Assembly (NCBI RefSeq): GCF_900120155.1
Contig: NZ_LT635549.1
Coordinates: 2,326,688 to 2,390,687 of the forward strand
DNA length: 64,000 nt
Source: Clostridium sp. Marseille-P3244
Lineage (GTDB): Bacteria; Bacillota; Clostridia; Lachnospirales; Lachnospiraceae
Direction of reading: 5' to 3'
Within the stretch, counting starts at the first letter, position 1. Every line of letters begins with the position of its first letter. Under the pieces are notes generated by a model. It had not been told where the DNA came from and did no database searches. It was given only the letters and a program-made list of their open reading frames with translations. Shown piece by piece: positions 1-8,208 of the stretch. The translations under genes and the position numbers were made by a program.

Positions 1-197
1 CTGGCTCCCACTGCTACCTCCGTAGCCACCTTCTCATTGGGGGCCCACTCTTCATATACGTCATCCCTGTACTGTACAAGATATTCACTGATTTCCGTGC
101 TGGGTGTTCCCGGATACGCCGAAGAGACTTTCACTCCGGCCTCATACGCTCCCCGGGCGATCGCCTCATTGCCCAGCATGATCACTTTCTCTGCCAT
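1..197 (-). CDS. iorA: Indolepyruvate ferredoxin oxidoreductase alpha subunit, N-terminal fragment
   Basis: Only the first 65 codons lie in the window; the gene runs off the left edge. The readable protein begins [16 protein letters not shown] and continues with [12 protein letters not shown], the thiamine-diphosphate 2-oxoacid:ferredoxin oxidoreductase pyrimidine-domain start typical of IorA. The family oxidatively decarboxylates aryl-pyruvates (indolepyruvate, phenylpyruvate) to aryl-acetyl-CoA and reduces ferredoxin in the cytoplasm. The ATG at 197 follows the stop of the upstream CoA-ligase gene by only 3 bp, so the two are co-transcribed and probably translationally coupled. The beta subunit would be expected further left, outside the window. 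Confidence 0.85.
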   Translation of the reverse strand, partial: MAEKVIMLGNEAIARGAYEAGVKVSSAYPGTPSTEISEYLVQYRDDVYEEWAPNEKVATEVAVGA

Positions 198-200
198 ATT

Positions 201-1511
201 TTACAGTCCATCCTTTCGTAAATCTGTCACCCTCTTCGCCTTGCCTTCAAACCGCTTCAGTGAATTCGGCGCCACAAGGCGTATCTGTGTCGCAAGACCC
301 AGCTGAGATTTTAACGCCGCTTTGATCCTGCCTTCCAGCTCGCTCAGCTTCCCGTAGCTGTCCAGAAGCCGGTCATCGATCAGCTCTACCGTGATCGTCA
401 TCACATCCAGACGGTTCTTCCGCTCTACCAGGATCTCATAGTGAGGCCCAATCTCATCGATCATGAGCAGCACTTCCTCGATCTGAGTCGGGAACACGTT
501 GACGCCGCGGATAACAAGCATATCGTCGGCCCGTCCTGAAATATTCTCCATCCTGCATGTAGTACGCCCGCATTTGCATGGCTCATACATCAGCCGGGTC
601 AGGTCGCCGGTCCGGTATCTCACAAGAGGCAGAGCCTCCTTGCCCAGACAGGTCACGACCAGTTCTCCATGTTCTCCCGGAGGGAGCACTTCCTCGGTCT
701 TAGGATCAATGATCTCCGGGATAAACCAGTCTTCATTCACGTGCATGCCGCACAGCTCGGTACATTCTCCTGCCACACCGGGGCCGCACAGCTCGCTCAT
801 TCCATAATTCTGTGTACAGATAAACTGATCCCCCCATACTTTGTGCATCTCATCACGCATGGGCTCTGTCATGCCTTCACCGCCGAACAGCCCGATATGG
901 AGCTTTAAATCCTTTGCGGGATCGATGCCCCGGTTCCGGATCTCCTCTCCCAAGTGAAGCGCATAAGATGGGGTGGCCACCAGAAGCGTCACTCCCATAT
1001 CCTGAAGGAACATGATCTGCTTCCTCGTATTTCCCGAAGACATGGGAATCACGGAAGCCCCGATCTTCTCCAGCCCTCCGTGAAGGCCGAGGGCTCCCGT
1101 AAAGGTACCATACCCAAATGAGATCTGAGCCACATCTTCTGCCGTGGCCCCGCCCATACAGGCGATCCTGGCAACATTGTTCAGCCACATGTCCAGATCA
1201 TTTCGTGTATATCCGACTACCGTCGGTTTCCCGGTCGTGCCGGAGCTTGCATGATATCGTATGATTTCCTTCTTATCAACCGCAAAAAGTCCGTCCGGGT
1301 AATTCTCCCGGAAGTCCGCTTTGTATGTAAACGGCAGTTTTTTCAGATCTTCCAGTGTCTGGATATCCTCCGGTTTTACGCCCGCGGCATCCATCTTGTC
1401 ACGGTAAGGTTTTACTCTGTCGTAAATATAGCGGACCGTCTCCTTAAGCTTCTTCAGCTGGATCGCTTCGATCTCGGCCCTTGGCAGAGTCTCCTCCTTT
1501 GCCCAAATCAT
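201..1511 (-). CDS. Phenylacetate-CoA ligase family (AMP-forming)
   Basis: This 436-residue adenylate-forming enzyme has the ANL-superfamily core: SSGTTGKPTVVGYT near residue 90 (phosphate-binding loop), a YGMSE motif, and YRTGDLT followed by a C-terminal domain containing GRADDMLVIRGVNVFP. It should activate aryl-acetates with ATP and CoA, or run near equilibrium with the product of IorA. The ATG at 1511 was chosen because AAGGAGG lies 8 nt upstream; an in-frame start 17 codons earlier lacks a comparable site. It is immediately upstream of iorA, a pairing common in anaerobes that ferment aromatic amino acids. Exact substrate (phenylacetate, indoleacetate or other) cannot be read from sequence. 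Confidence 0.9.
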   Translation of the reverse strand: MIWAKEETLPRAEIEAIQLKKLKETVRYIYDRVKPYRDKMDAAGVKPEDIQTLEDLKKLPFTYKADFRENYPDGLFAVDKKEIIRYHASSGTTGKPTVVGYTRNDLDMWLNNVARIACMGGATAEDVAQISFGYGTFTGALGLHGGLEKIGASVIPMSSGNTRKQIMFLQDMGVTLLVATPSYALHLGEEIRNRGIDPAKDLKLHIGLFGGEGMTEPMRDEMHKVWGDQFICTQNYGMSELCGPGVAGECTELCGMHVNEDWFIPEIIDPKTEEVLPPGEHGELVVTCLGKEALPLVRYRTGDLTRLMYEPCKCGRTTCRMENISGRADDMLVIRGVNVFPTQIEEVLLMIDEIGPHYEILVERKNRLDVMTITVELIDDRLLDSYGKLSELEGRIKAALKSQLGLATQIRLVAPNSLKRFEGKAKRVTDLRKDGL

Positions 1512-1550
1512 TGTGTATACCTCCTTCGATGTAAACATTCGCCTCTGCAT

Positions 1551-1578
1551 AGTATAACACATTACTTTGTCGAGTTAA
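1551..1578 (-). promoter_or_regulatory. Candidate sigma-A promoter for the paaK-like/iorA operon
   Basis: On the minus strand TTAACT (-35) is followed after 16 bp by TATACT (-10), about 40 bp before the ligase start codon. The -10 is good and the -35 is weak. Confidence 0.5.
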
Positions 1579-1583
1579 AGTAC

Positions 1584-1677
1584 TAAATTTAAGTTTGTTA
1601 GGGGGATGGATGTGGACGCCGTAGAAAAGCTTAAGGGACTCAGCCTCCGCCGTCAGGCAGAGCTTAAGTCCCTTTAT
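1584..1677. repeat. Short member of a palindromic repeat family, at the 3' side of glyA
   Basis: The core at 1625-1677 is an inverted structure: read on the minus strand it starts ATAAAGGGACTTAAGCTC and ends AGTCCCTTAAGCTTTT. The same two ends bound the 41295-41405 element. The adjoining block 1584-1624 (TTTGTTAGGGGGATGG, then GTGGACGCCG) resembles the outer ends of the 41.2-41.95 kb palindromes. Relative to glyA, transcribed leftwards, the GGGACT/AGTCCC stem followed by a T-rich tract could act as an intrinsic terminator. Confidence 0.65.
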
Positions 1678-1704
1678 ATTAAGCCCCTTTATATATTCCC
1701 GGAT

Positions 1705-2940
1705 TTAGCAAAGCGGATATTTCTCTGTCAGTTCTGCCGCCATCTTCCTTGCGGCTTCCACATTGTCTTCACTTTCAATGACCATTGCGATGATCTCCGC
1801 GATCTTGTCCATGTCATCTTCTTTCATGCCTCTTGTAGTAACTGCAGGTGTTCCAAGCCTTACACCACTGGTCACGAACGGAGAACGCGGATCATTGGGA
1901 ATGGTATTCTTGTTACAGGTGATGTGGGCGTCATCCAGCCGTTTCTCCAGCTCTTTTCCGCTTACATTCTTCTCTGTCAGATCCACCAGCATCAGATGAT
2001 TATCTGTACCATCGGATACAATCTTGACTCCCCGCTTTTTCAGTCCTTCACAGAGGGCTTTCGCATTCTTCAGGATCTGCGCCTGATATTCCCTGAACTC
2101 CGGCTGGAGTGCTTCCTTGAAGCAGACTGCCTTGGCAGCGATCACATGCATCAGAGGTCCTCCCTGAATCCCCGGGAAGACAGCCTTATTAAAGTTGAAC
2201 TTCTCATTCACTTCATTGCTGGAGAGAATCATTCCGCCACGGGGTCCTCTCAATGTCTTATGGGTTGTAGTTGTGGTCACATGTGCATAGGGGATCGGAC
2301 TCGGATGGAGACCTGCCGCTACCAGTCCCGCTATGTGGGCCATATCCACCATCAAATACGCGCCGACTTCGTCCGCGATCTCCCGGAACCGTTTGAAATC
2401 AATGATCCTGGCATAAGCGCTGGCACCGGCAATGATAAGCTTGGGTTTACATTCTTTCGCGATGGCAAGAACATTGTCGTAATCGATCACGCCCTTGTCA
2501 TTCACTCCATAAGGTACGATATTGAAATATTTTCCGGACATATTGACCGGTGAACCATGTGTCAGATGCCCGCCGTGATCAAGGTTCATACCCATCACGG
2601 TATCCCCCGGTGTCAGCATGGCAAACATGACTGCCATATTCGCCTGGGCTCCGGAATGAGGCTGTACGTTTACATACTCACAGCCGAACAGTTCTTTTGC
2701 CCGCTCTCTGGCAAGATCTTCCGCCACGTCAACACACTGGCAGCCGCCATAGTATCTCTTACCCGGATAGCCTTCCGCATACTTGTTTGTAAGAGGGCTT
2801 CCCATCGCCGCCATCACAGCCTTGCTCACCCAGTTTTCGGACGCGATCAGCTCAATATGAGAATTCTGTCTCTCCATCTCGTGCTGTATCGCTTCGGCGA
2901 TCTCCGGGTCTGTGTTCCTGATTTCATCAAAATCGTACAT
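1705..2940 (-). CDS. glyA: Serine hydroxymethyltransferase
   Basis: This 411-residue PLP enzyme interconverts serine and glycine with tetrahydrofolate, feeding one-carbon units to purine, thymidylate and methionine synthesis. The SHMT signature is complete: [11 protein letters not shown] near the N-terminus, the [11 protein letters not shown] substrate loop, the [10 protein letters not shown] segment, [13 protein letters not shown], and the Schiff-base lysine in [15 protein letters not shown]. The ATG at 2940 has GGAGG 9-11 nt upstream and gives the usual family start [14 protein letters not shown]; an in-frame codon 17 residues earlier is less likely. It is a monocistronic unit with its own promoter and a palindromic element behind it. 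Confidence 0.96.
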   Translation of the reverse strand: MYDFDEIRNTDPEIAEAIQHEMERQNSHIELIASENWVSKAVMAAMGSPLTNKYAEGYPGKRYYGGCQCVDVAEDLARERAKELFGCEYVNVQPHSGAQANMAVMFAMLTPGDTVMGMNLDHGGHLTHGSPVNMSGKYFNIVPYGVNDKGVIDYDNVLAIAKECKPKLIIAGASAYARIIDFKRFREIADEVGAYLMVDMAHIAGLVAAGLHPSPIPYAHVTTTTTHKTLRGPRGGMILSSNEVNEKFNFNKAVFPGIQGGPLMHVIAAKAVCFKEALQPEFREYQAQILKNAKALCEGLKKRGVKIVSDGTDNHLMLVDLTEKNVSGKELEKRLDDAHITCNKNTIPNDPRSPFVTSGVRLGTPAVTTRGMKEDDMDKIAEIIAMVIESEDNVEAARKMAAELTEKYPLC

Positions 2941-3043
2941 TTCCTTATCCTCCATGAATTTTTCTGCCAGATGCCGGCCCGATATCTCCATTCTTATATT
3001 TCAGAAAAACATCTGCCATCTCGCCGCACACTGAACAGAAATT

Positions 3044-3073
3044 ATTATAACATAAAGATCAAGGGTACGTCTA
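3044..3073 (-). promoter_or_regulatory. glyA: Candidate glyA promoter
   Basis: Minus strand TAGACG, 18-bp spacer, then a perfect TATAAT. The predicted leader to the glyA start is about 95 nt. I see no recognisable folate riboswitch in it. Confidence 0.55.
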
Positions 3074-3154
3074 TGACTGATCTGTTGAAGTTCCCAAACT
3101 TCGTCTATGGAACCATATCATTCAAATTTGGGGGGCTGTATTTCCGAACATACA

Positions 3155-3205
3155 GAAAGAAGATGTCTCCTTTCCGAAAAGTATCCGGACGAAACATCTT
3201 CTTTC
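3155..3205. terminator. Hairpin between the pilus locus and glyA
   Basis: GAAAGAAGATGT (3155-3166) and ACATCTTCTTTC (3194-3205) form a perfect 12-bp stem, extendable by 3-4 bp with one bulge. It lies 41 bp beyond the stop codon of the major pilin gene and could terminate the pilus operon, although no long U-run follows. The rest of 2941-3245 shows no gene. Confidence 0.45.
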
Positions 3206-3245
3206 CTGTCAGCCCTCGGTAAAATATAAGGAAAGGAGGGCGAAA

Positions 3246-4811
3246 TTAGTTGTTTTTCTTTGTCCTTTTGGTAATGACTACAGACACTGTGATAATACCT
3301 GCGATCCCTACGATTACGAACAGAGCGATTCCCATGCCGCCAGTAGCTGGAAGGGTAAATCCTTCATGGTTTTCTACCGCGATGATTGCCGTTCCTGTGC
3401 TCGCTTCCAGTCTGGTCGTAAAAGTGCTTCCTCCAGATGAAATCGGTTCATCATTTACAGTAAGGTTGAAATTGCCTCCTGTTGTAGCCTCGATCCCTAC
3501 CTTGATGGGATCTGCCAGCAGTGTGTATCCTGCCGGAGACTTTGTCTCTACCAGCCAGTAAGTCCCTTCATCCAGCTTCTCAAAACTCAGCTCCCCGCTT
3601 GCGTTGCTCGTCTGAGCCGTCCCAACCTGATGCTGGAGATCCTCATCTGAGTACAGTTCAAACTCTGCGCCTTCCAGAGCCTTCTGTCCACCATCTGTAG
3701 TAAACTTCTCTACTTTGAAGTTAAAGCTGTATACATTCACTTTCGGTGGCTGTGCCGTCGTCGTTGATCCCGGATTATTATTGTAGGTCAGCGTTACCTG
3801 GTTCCCGTTTCCTGTAGTTCCGGATATTGCGTTCTCCGTTACCTGCGCATAGTACGTTATCACTACATCCTTTCCCATATTGTCCTGGATATAGTCTTTT
3901 ACAAATGCGATCGTCAGGTCTGCTCCTGATCCTGTCACATCACTGGCTGTCTTTGTATATGTATCAGCTCCTGCTGTCACGGCACCTCCATCTACCGTCA
4001 CAGTCACCGGGTGGGTTCCGTCATCCTGGATCTCCAGCCCGTCATCCATCACGTCCGTGATCGTAAATGTTACATCACTGTCAAAATATTCTTCCGGGTA
4101 TTCCGGAATCGTGGTCGTCACCTGGTATTTCACAAAATCTCCCACGGTGATCGTACCGTCCTGCTCCGCGCCCTCTTCTTCTCCGGCCAGCTCTTTGTCG
4201 ATGCTGATCTTTGCGTTCTTCGGCTCTGCCACTACATCGTATACCCATTCCGTTCCCTGGGCACTCCCGTTGTTATAGTTGTTCGTGGAAGGCACCGCGA
4301 TCAGGAACGGGCTCCCTGCCACATAGGTTTCCGGCGCTGCTGTCTCGATCACCAGGTAGTAGCCCAGATCCAGTCCGCTGAACGTAGCGGTTCCTGAATC
4401 ATTAGTGGTCTGGCTGTCAACCGGATCCGCAGCCTCTGCCGCTGTCACCAGCTGATCGATCAGCCCTTCCAGCTGGGTAGCTGAGTAGTTGCCAAGGTCA
4501 TCCGGATCCACACCTGCAAGCACGCTCTCAAATCCTGCCGCCGGCTCATACTCCGCGTAGTTTCCCGCATTCGCTCCCGGAGTCAGGCTCATGACCTGAT
4601 AGATCGTAAATGTTGCGCCTGCAAGAGGTGTGTCCGCTGTCTCCGCTTTCTTGTTGATGGTGATGCTTCCCGTAGTCGGAGTGGCCTCAATAGTAGGCGC
4701 TGCTTCCGCCTTCACCGGCGCCAGCAGGCTCCCGCATCCAAAGACTGCCGCCCCCGCCAGGCACAGTGCCAGGGCTTTTGCCGCCCATCTTGTTGTTCTG
4801 CTCTTCTTCAT
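3246..4811 (-). CDS. LPXTG-anchored SpaH/EbpB-type pilin, probable major subunit
   Basis: This 521-residue secreted protein would be polymerised by a class C sortase and anchored to peptidoglycan. An N-terminal signal peptide (KALALCLAGAAVFG, then AEAA) precedes an N-terminal pilin domain. A pilin-motif-like stretch WVYDVVAEPKNAK lies near residue 200; its lysine is the candidate isopeptide donor. Next come Cna-B-like folds with an E-box-like YWLVETKSPAGY near residue 425. The C-terminus carries LPATG, a hydrophobic helix and a KRTKKNN charged tail. It is the last gene of a three-gene set reading leftwards, the usual place for an abundant shaft subunit. No sortase gene follows inside the window, so polymerisation is inferred. 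Confidence 0.88.
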   Translation of the reverse strand: MKKSRTTRWAAKALALCLAGAAVFGCGSLLAPVKAEAAPTIEATPTTGSITINKKAETADTPLAGATFTIYQVMSLTPGANAGNYAEYEPAAGFESVLAGVDPDDLGNYSATQLEGLIDQLVTAAEAADPVDSQTTNDSGTATFSGLDLGYYLVIETAAPETYVAGSPFLIAVPSTNNYNNGSAQGTEWVYDVVAEPKNAKISIDKELAGEEEGAEQDGTITVGDFVKYQVTTTIPEYPEEYFDSDVTFTITDVMDDGLEIQDDGTHPVTVTVDGGAVTAGADTYTKTASDVTGSGADLTIAFVKDYIQDNMGKDVVITYYAQVTENAISGTTGNGNQVTLTYNNNPGSTTTAQPPKVNVYSFNFKVEKFTTDGGQKALEGAEFELYSDEDLQHQVGTAQTSNASGELSFEKLDEGTYWLVETKSPAGYTLLADPIKVGIEATTGGNFNLTVNDEPISSGGSTFTTRLEASTGTAIIAVENHEGFTLPATGGMGIALFVIVGIAGIITVSVVITKRTKKNN

Positions 4812-4891
4812 TTCTTTCTCCTCACTTTCTTCTGAGCATTCATTCCTTCTTTATATTAGTTCCATAATATATGGCTGTTGCCGCATAATTC

Positions 4892-7240
4892 TTACTCTTC
4901 TGCCCGTGGTCTTTTTCCCATTTTCCACAATATGAATAACAAAGTAGCCAAGGCCGTCAGAGTGCCTCCCATTATCAGAAATCCACCTTCACTTCCTGTC
5001 AAAGGCAGGGAAAAATTCTTACTATTATAAATTTTCATATGAATTTGATCATTGGATTCTGCCGCACGTACAATATAAATCTGATCTTTTGGATCTTCTG
5101 AGGTAATATCTTTGTTGTCAACAGATACTGCCATCGTATCTCCATCCCAACTAACATCTATCTTTACTGGATTAGCCAGCAGCTGATATCCATTGGGAGC
5201 TTTTGTTTCTACTAAATAATAAGTACCTTCCTTCAAGTCTGAAACTGTAATTTCACCCTCTGAATTTGTGGTATACGGCTCGTCCTGGACAGGGTTCTGA
5301 TTCATTTCGCCCTGGTACAGCATAAATTCTGCCCCGGAAAGATCATCTCCACTGCTCCTGTCTTCTTTTAAGAGGTGCAGGTCAAAAAACTGTTCTTCCG
5401 TTTTTGTATTTTCTGCTGTAACACACTGATATAAAAATTGAGAATTTCTGTTATAAGTCAGACTTATCTCAACAGCCCCTGTAATCTTATTATCCCGAAC
5501 ATATGTATTTAACGCATTTTCAGCCTCTGCTATACTTCCATATTCTTCTACGACTGGCTGAAGACTGCCATCTAATGAGTGATAATTGATTTCTACACTT
5601 TCAACGATATCTTCTGCTTCATCATCCGAAAAATCTTCCATAAGATTACTAAGACATATCTCTACTGCATCTCTCATCTGCCAAGTTACATATGTTTCAT
5701 TCTCTTGAGACTCTGCCTGCACTATGCTGCCATCGGCGCTTTCATAATCCAATGACTTTTCTCCACCTGAAAGATAAGGTTCTGCTGCACCTACTGTGGC
5801 TGTAATTTTTTCTGTATTTAATTCATAATTTTCAGGCGCTTTTGTCTCCACAAAATAATAAGTACCAGGCTCAAGATTATCCAAGCGTTCTGTATAACCT
5901 GGCAAGGATTCTGTTTTATATTCCTGAGTCACTTCATCATAGACTTCTACTTCTCTTGTAGCTGTCTCTAGATTTTCCCTAATCAGTTCATCCTCTCCTG
6001 TATCATTTTGTTTATACAGACTAAAGACCGCTCCATTCAACGCCTCGCCTGTCTGTTCGTCTATTTTTCTGAGCTGCAGGCTGCCGGTGCTCCCATTGGA
6101 AATTTGCACGTTGTCAAAAATCGTAAATGTAGGAAAAAGCATGGGTGCCATGGATGTTACATTAGGTGCTTCCATTCCCGACTCTGCATTTACACTCCAT
6201 GAACGAAAGGCTAAATCCATAGCAGCTCCTATAAAAGGGCTGCAACTCCTTGTTAGATTTGTAAAACGCGCGTCAATGTTTTCATTTTTATTTGGCCCGT
6301 CGGCTGTCTTTTCAACAATAATTTTGGCATCCTCAGAAAGATCTGCGTTTCCGGCTCCTTCCGCTGTTATCTGTATCCAATCTATTGTCACATACTCTGC
6401 GTCTGGTTCCATAGAATCATATTGAACAAACCCTACCCTTAAGAAACCGTCATATCTTTCTGTATCCTCTCTTTTATAGTAAAACTGCAGATCTGCCGGA
6501 TCCACATATGTCACATCACTACCGGTTAAATCTTTTATTTCTAGATAACCGAAATATTTGCCTTCAACATCATTAGCAAAGCAACGAATAGGGTTATTTT
6601 TTAACTCTATTGAAACTGGACGGTATTTCCATGACCCAATATCTGTGCAATATACATATCCTCCAAAATGAAAAGGGTCTTCCATACAGGCATTTATAAG
6701 AGGGGTCAGATCCTCTATCAAATTGTTATAAAAATCTATTTCATAAGTTGTATCAGCAGTCGTTGCAATTTTTAGGTATTGAATACCTTCTATACTTTTT
6801 ATTTTTTCCGAATCCGGAGTACTGAAGCTCTTTTCAGCCTCAATAGGGCCCTGATAAGTTTCGAGAATTTCCTGCACCGTTTCCGGAGGATCATTTGGAT
6901 TTCCAGCAAGCCATCCGTATTCTTCAAAAGCGTCATATATTGCTTTTCTGAAATTTGCATCAGGTACCAGGCTGACCAGCTCGGGATCATCTGGGGAACT
7001 GATGCTAACACCATCTGCCAATGGTTCTGTTATATTGACGTTGCTGTCAGGTTCCCCCTCCTTCTTAATCTGACTCTGTTCTGACAAAGCATCATTTTCT
7101 TCCGGTTCCTCTGCATTTTCTGTGCTCTGAGTATCTGCCTGAGTTTGTTCCGTATCTGCCAGCACAACACATGTAGAAAGAGAAAGAAGTATTGCTCCAG
7201 CCAGCACAGCACTCAGCATTTTCTTTAACATTTTATTCAT
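4892..7240 (-). CDS. Large LPXTG-anchored surface protein with SpaA/Cna-B domains, probable pilus tip or adhesin
   Basis: This 782-residue protein has a signal peptide (MLSAVLAGAILLSLSTCVVLA) and a Glu/Asp/Ser-rich linker. Its N-terminal third has weak leucine-rich-repeat character (DANFRKAIYDAF; SIEGIQYLKI; NNLIEDLTPL). A beta-rich middle follows, then two SpaA-type domains with E-boxes YYFVETKAPENY (about 465) and YYLVETKAPNGY (about 685). The C-terminus is LPLTG, a membrane helix and a basic tail. Size, order and one-per-operon position fit a tip adhesin. The gene is visibly more AT-rich than both neighbours, which suggests separate acquisition. It overlaps the upstream gene by 8 bp. Confidence 0.82.
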   Translation of the reverse strand: MNKMLKKMLSAVLAGAILLSLSTCVVLADTEQTQADTQSTENAEEPEENDALSEQSQIKKEGEPDSNVNITEPLADGVSISSPDDPELVSLVPDANFRKAIYDAFEEYGWLAGNPNDPPETVQEILETYQGPIEAEKSFSTPDSEKIKSIEGIQYLKIATTADTTYEIDFYNNLIEDLTPLINACMEDPFHFGGYVYCTDIGSWKYRPVSIELKNNPIRCFANDVEGKYFGYLEIKDLTGSDVTYVDPADLQFYYKREDTERYDGFLRVGFVQYDSMEPDAEYVTIDWIQITAEGAGNADLSEDAKIIVEKTADGPNKNENIDARFTNLTRSCSPFIGAAMDLAFRSWSVNAESGMEAPNVTSMAPMLFPTFTIFDNVQISNGSTGSLQLRKIDEQTGEALNGAVFSLYKQNDTGEDELIRENLETATREVEVYDEVTQEYKTESLPGYTERLDNLEPGTYYFVETKAPENYELNTEKITATVGAAEPYLSGGEKSLDYESADGSIVQAESQENETYVTWQMRDAVEICLSNLMEDFSDDEAEDIVESVEINYHSLDGSLQPVVEEYGSIAEAENALNTYVRDNKITGAVEISLTYNRNSQFLYQCVTAENTKTEEQFFDLHLLKEDRSSGDDLSGAEFMLYQGEMNQNPVQDEPYTTNSEGEITVSDLKEGTYYLVETKAPNGYQLLANPVKIDVSWDGDTMAVSVDNKDITSEDPKDQIYIVRAAESNDQIHMKIYNSKNFSLPLTGSEGGFLIMGGTLTALATLLFILWKMGKRPRAEE

Positions 7241-7931
7241 CTGCGCCTTCCTCCTTTCTCCGCCTCCTCATAAAAAGGATCGCTCCTGCCACAACCGCAG
7301 CACCGGCAGGAATCAAAGCCCGGACTCCGGTCTGCGTGTCATCTCCTGTCTGTACTGAAGTTTCTTTGTCAGGAGCAGGCTCTTCTGGCTCTTCTTCCGG
7401 ATAGGGAGATGCCTTTGGCTCTGATACCACCTCATAGATGGGTCCCTCCATCTGTCCCTCTACCTCTTCCCAATATGGCAGCTGCACAAGGAAAGGCGCG
7501 ATCCTTCCATAAGGATTGTCCTCCTCTGCGCAGATCAGATAGACTCCCGTCTGAACCTCTTCAAAGATAACCTGACCGGTCTGATTCGTTATTCCTATCC
7601 TGTCTGGCTGCCCGGATTCTGTCAGAACCATATCCGCGATTTTCTCTGCAGCTTCATCCAGACTCTGGCTGTCCTGTGGATATTCCGGAATCCCGTAACT
7701 TTCATCGATTACCGGTGTCCCGTACTCATTTACAGTTCCCACCTTCCAAAGGCTGAACTCTACGCCTTCTGTGGAAGAATTTTCTGCTTCCAGATTCTTT
7801 AAGATCAGGCTGATGCTTCCTGTCTCCTGTTTTTGTCCTATTTCTTCTGACGCAGATACAGGCAACACATTCAATATAGCCAGCAGCAGCGTCACGGCAA
7901 AAATATGCCATCCTATTTTCCATTTTTTCAT
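7233..7931 (-). CDS. Small pilin-like surface protein with a non-canonical sorting signal
   Basis: This 232-residue protein has a signal peptide (VTLLLAILNVLPVSAS) and one pilin N-terminal-like domain. Its segment PFLVQLP followed by YEVVSEPKA parallels PFLIAVP and YDVVAEPKN of the major pilin two genes downstream. A Pro/Glu-rich wall-spanning linker leads to SVQTGDD, a hydrophobic helix (ALIPAGAAVVAGAILF) and RRRRK. The motif VQTGD departs from LPXTG, so a different sortase class may handle it, or it may be an ancillary or base subunit. It is the first gene of the locus and overlaps the next by 8 bp. Confidence 0.75.
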   Translation of the reverse strand: MKKWKIGWHIFAVTLLLAILNVLPVSASEEIGQKQETGSISLILKNLEAENSSTEGVEFSLWKVGTVNEYGTPVIDESYGIPEYPQDSQSLDEAAEKIADMVLTESGQPDRIGITNQTGQVIFEEVQTGVYLICAEEDNPYGRIAPFLVQLPYWEEVEGQMEGPIYEVVSEPKASPYPEEEPEEPAPDKETSVQTGDDTQTGVRALIPAGAAVVAGAILFMRRRRKEEGADE

Positions 7932-8036
7932 CTCAATCTCCCACTTGGAATCTTGTCCCTCATGTTCCTTTAATTATTACGCATATAATTACATTTGTAT
8001 TTTATATTACCATTTATAGGTATAAATTGCAATATG

Positions 8037-8066
8037 ATTATAATGTTTACTTTTTAATACCGTCAT
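8037..8066 (-). promoter_or_regulatory. Candidate promoter of the pilus locus
   Basis: Minus strand ATGACG, 18-bp spacer, then a perfect TATAAT, in an AT-rich 200-bp gap upstream of the first pilus gene. The -35 matches consensus at four of six positions. Confidence 0.5.
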
Positions 8067-8147
8067 ACACGATTCTGCTTTTTTCGACTTTTATATCTGT
8101 GTCTCCACTCCTTCGCTTTTTTCTTTTAAACAGAACAAAAATGCGCA

Positions 8148-8186
8148 GAAAAAGAGCAGGGTACATATTTCTACATACCTTGCTCT
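8148..8186 (-). terminator. Intrinsic terminator of the ispG-polC operon
   Basis: AGAGCAGGGTA (8153-8163) pairs with TACCTTGCTCT (8176-8186) over 11 bp with one G-U pair. On the minus strand the stem is followed by TTTTTCTG. It lies 22 bp past the polC stop. Confidence 0.8.
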
Positions 8187-8208
8187 CTTATAATCCTGGC
8201 AGTATATC

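Noticed and set aside
1606-2553. A 315-codon plus-strand frame opposite glyA
   Set aside because: Antisense to the SHMT gene; no ribosome site and no motif.
2941-3045. Folate or glycine riboswitch in the glyA leader
   Set aside because: The leader is short and none of the conserved core sequences or stems of these riboswitches could be recognised.
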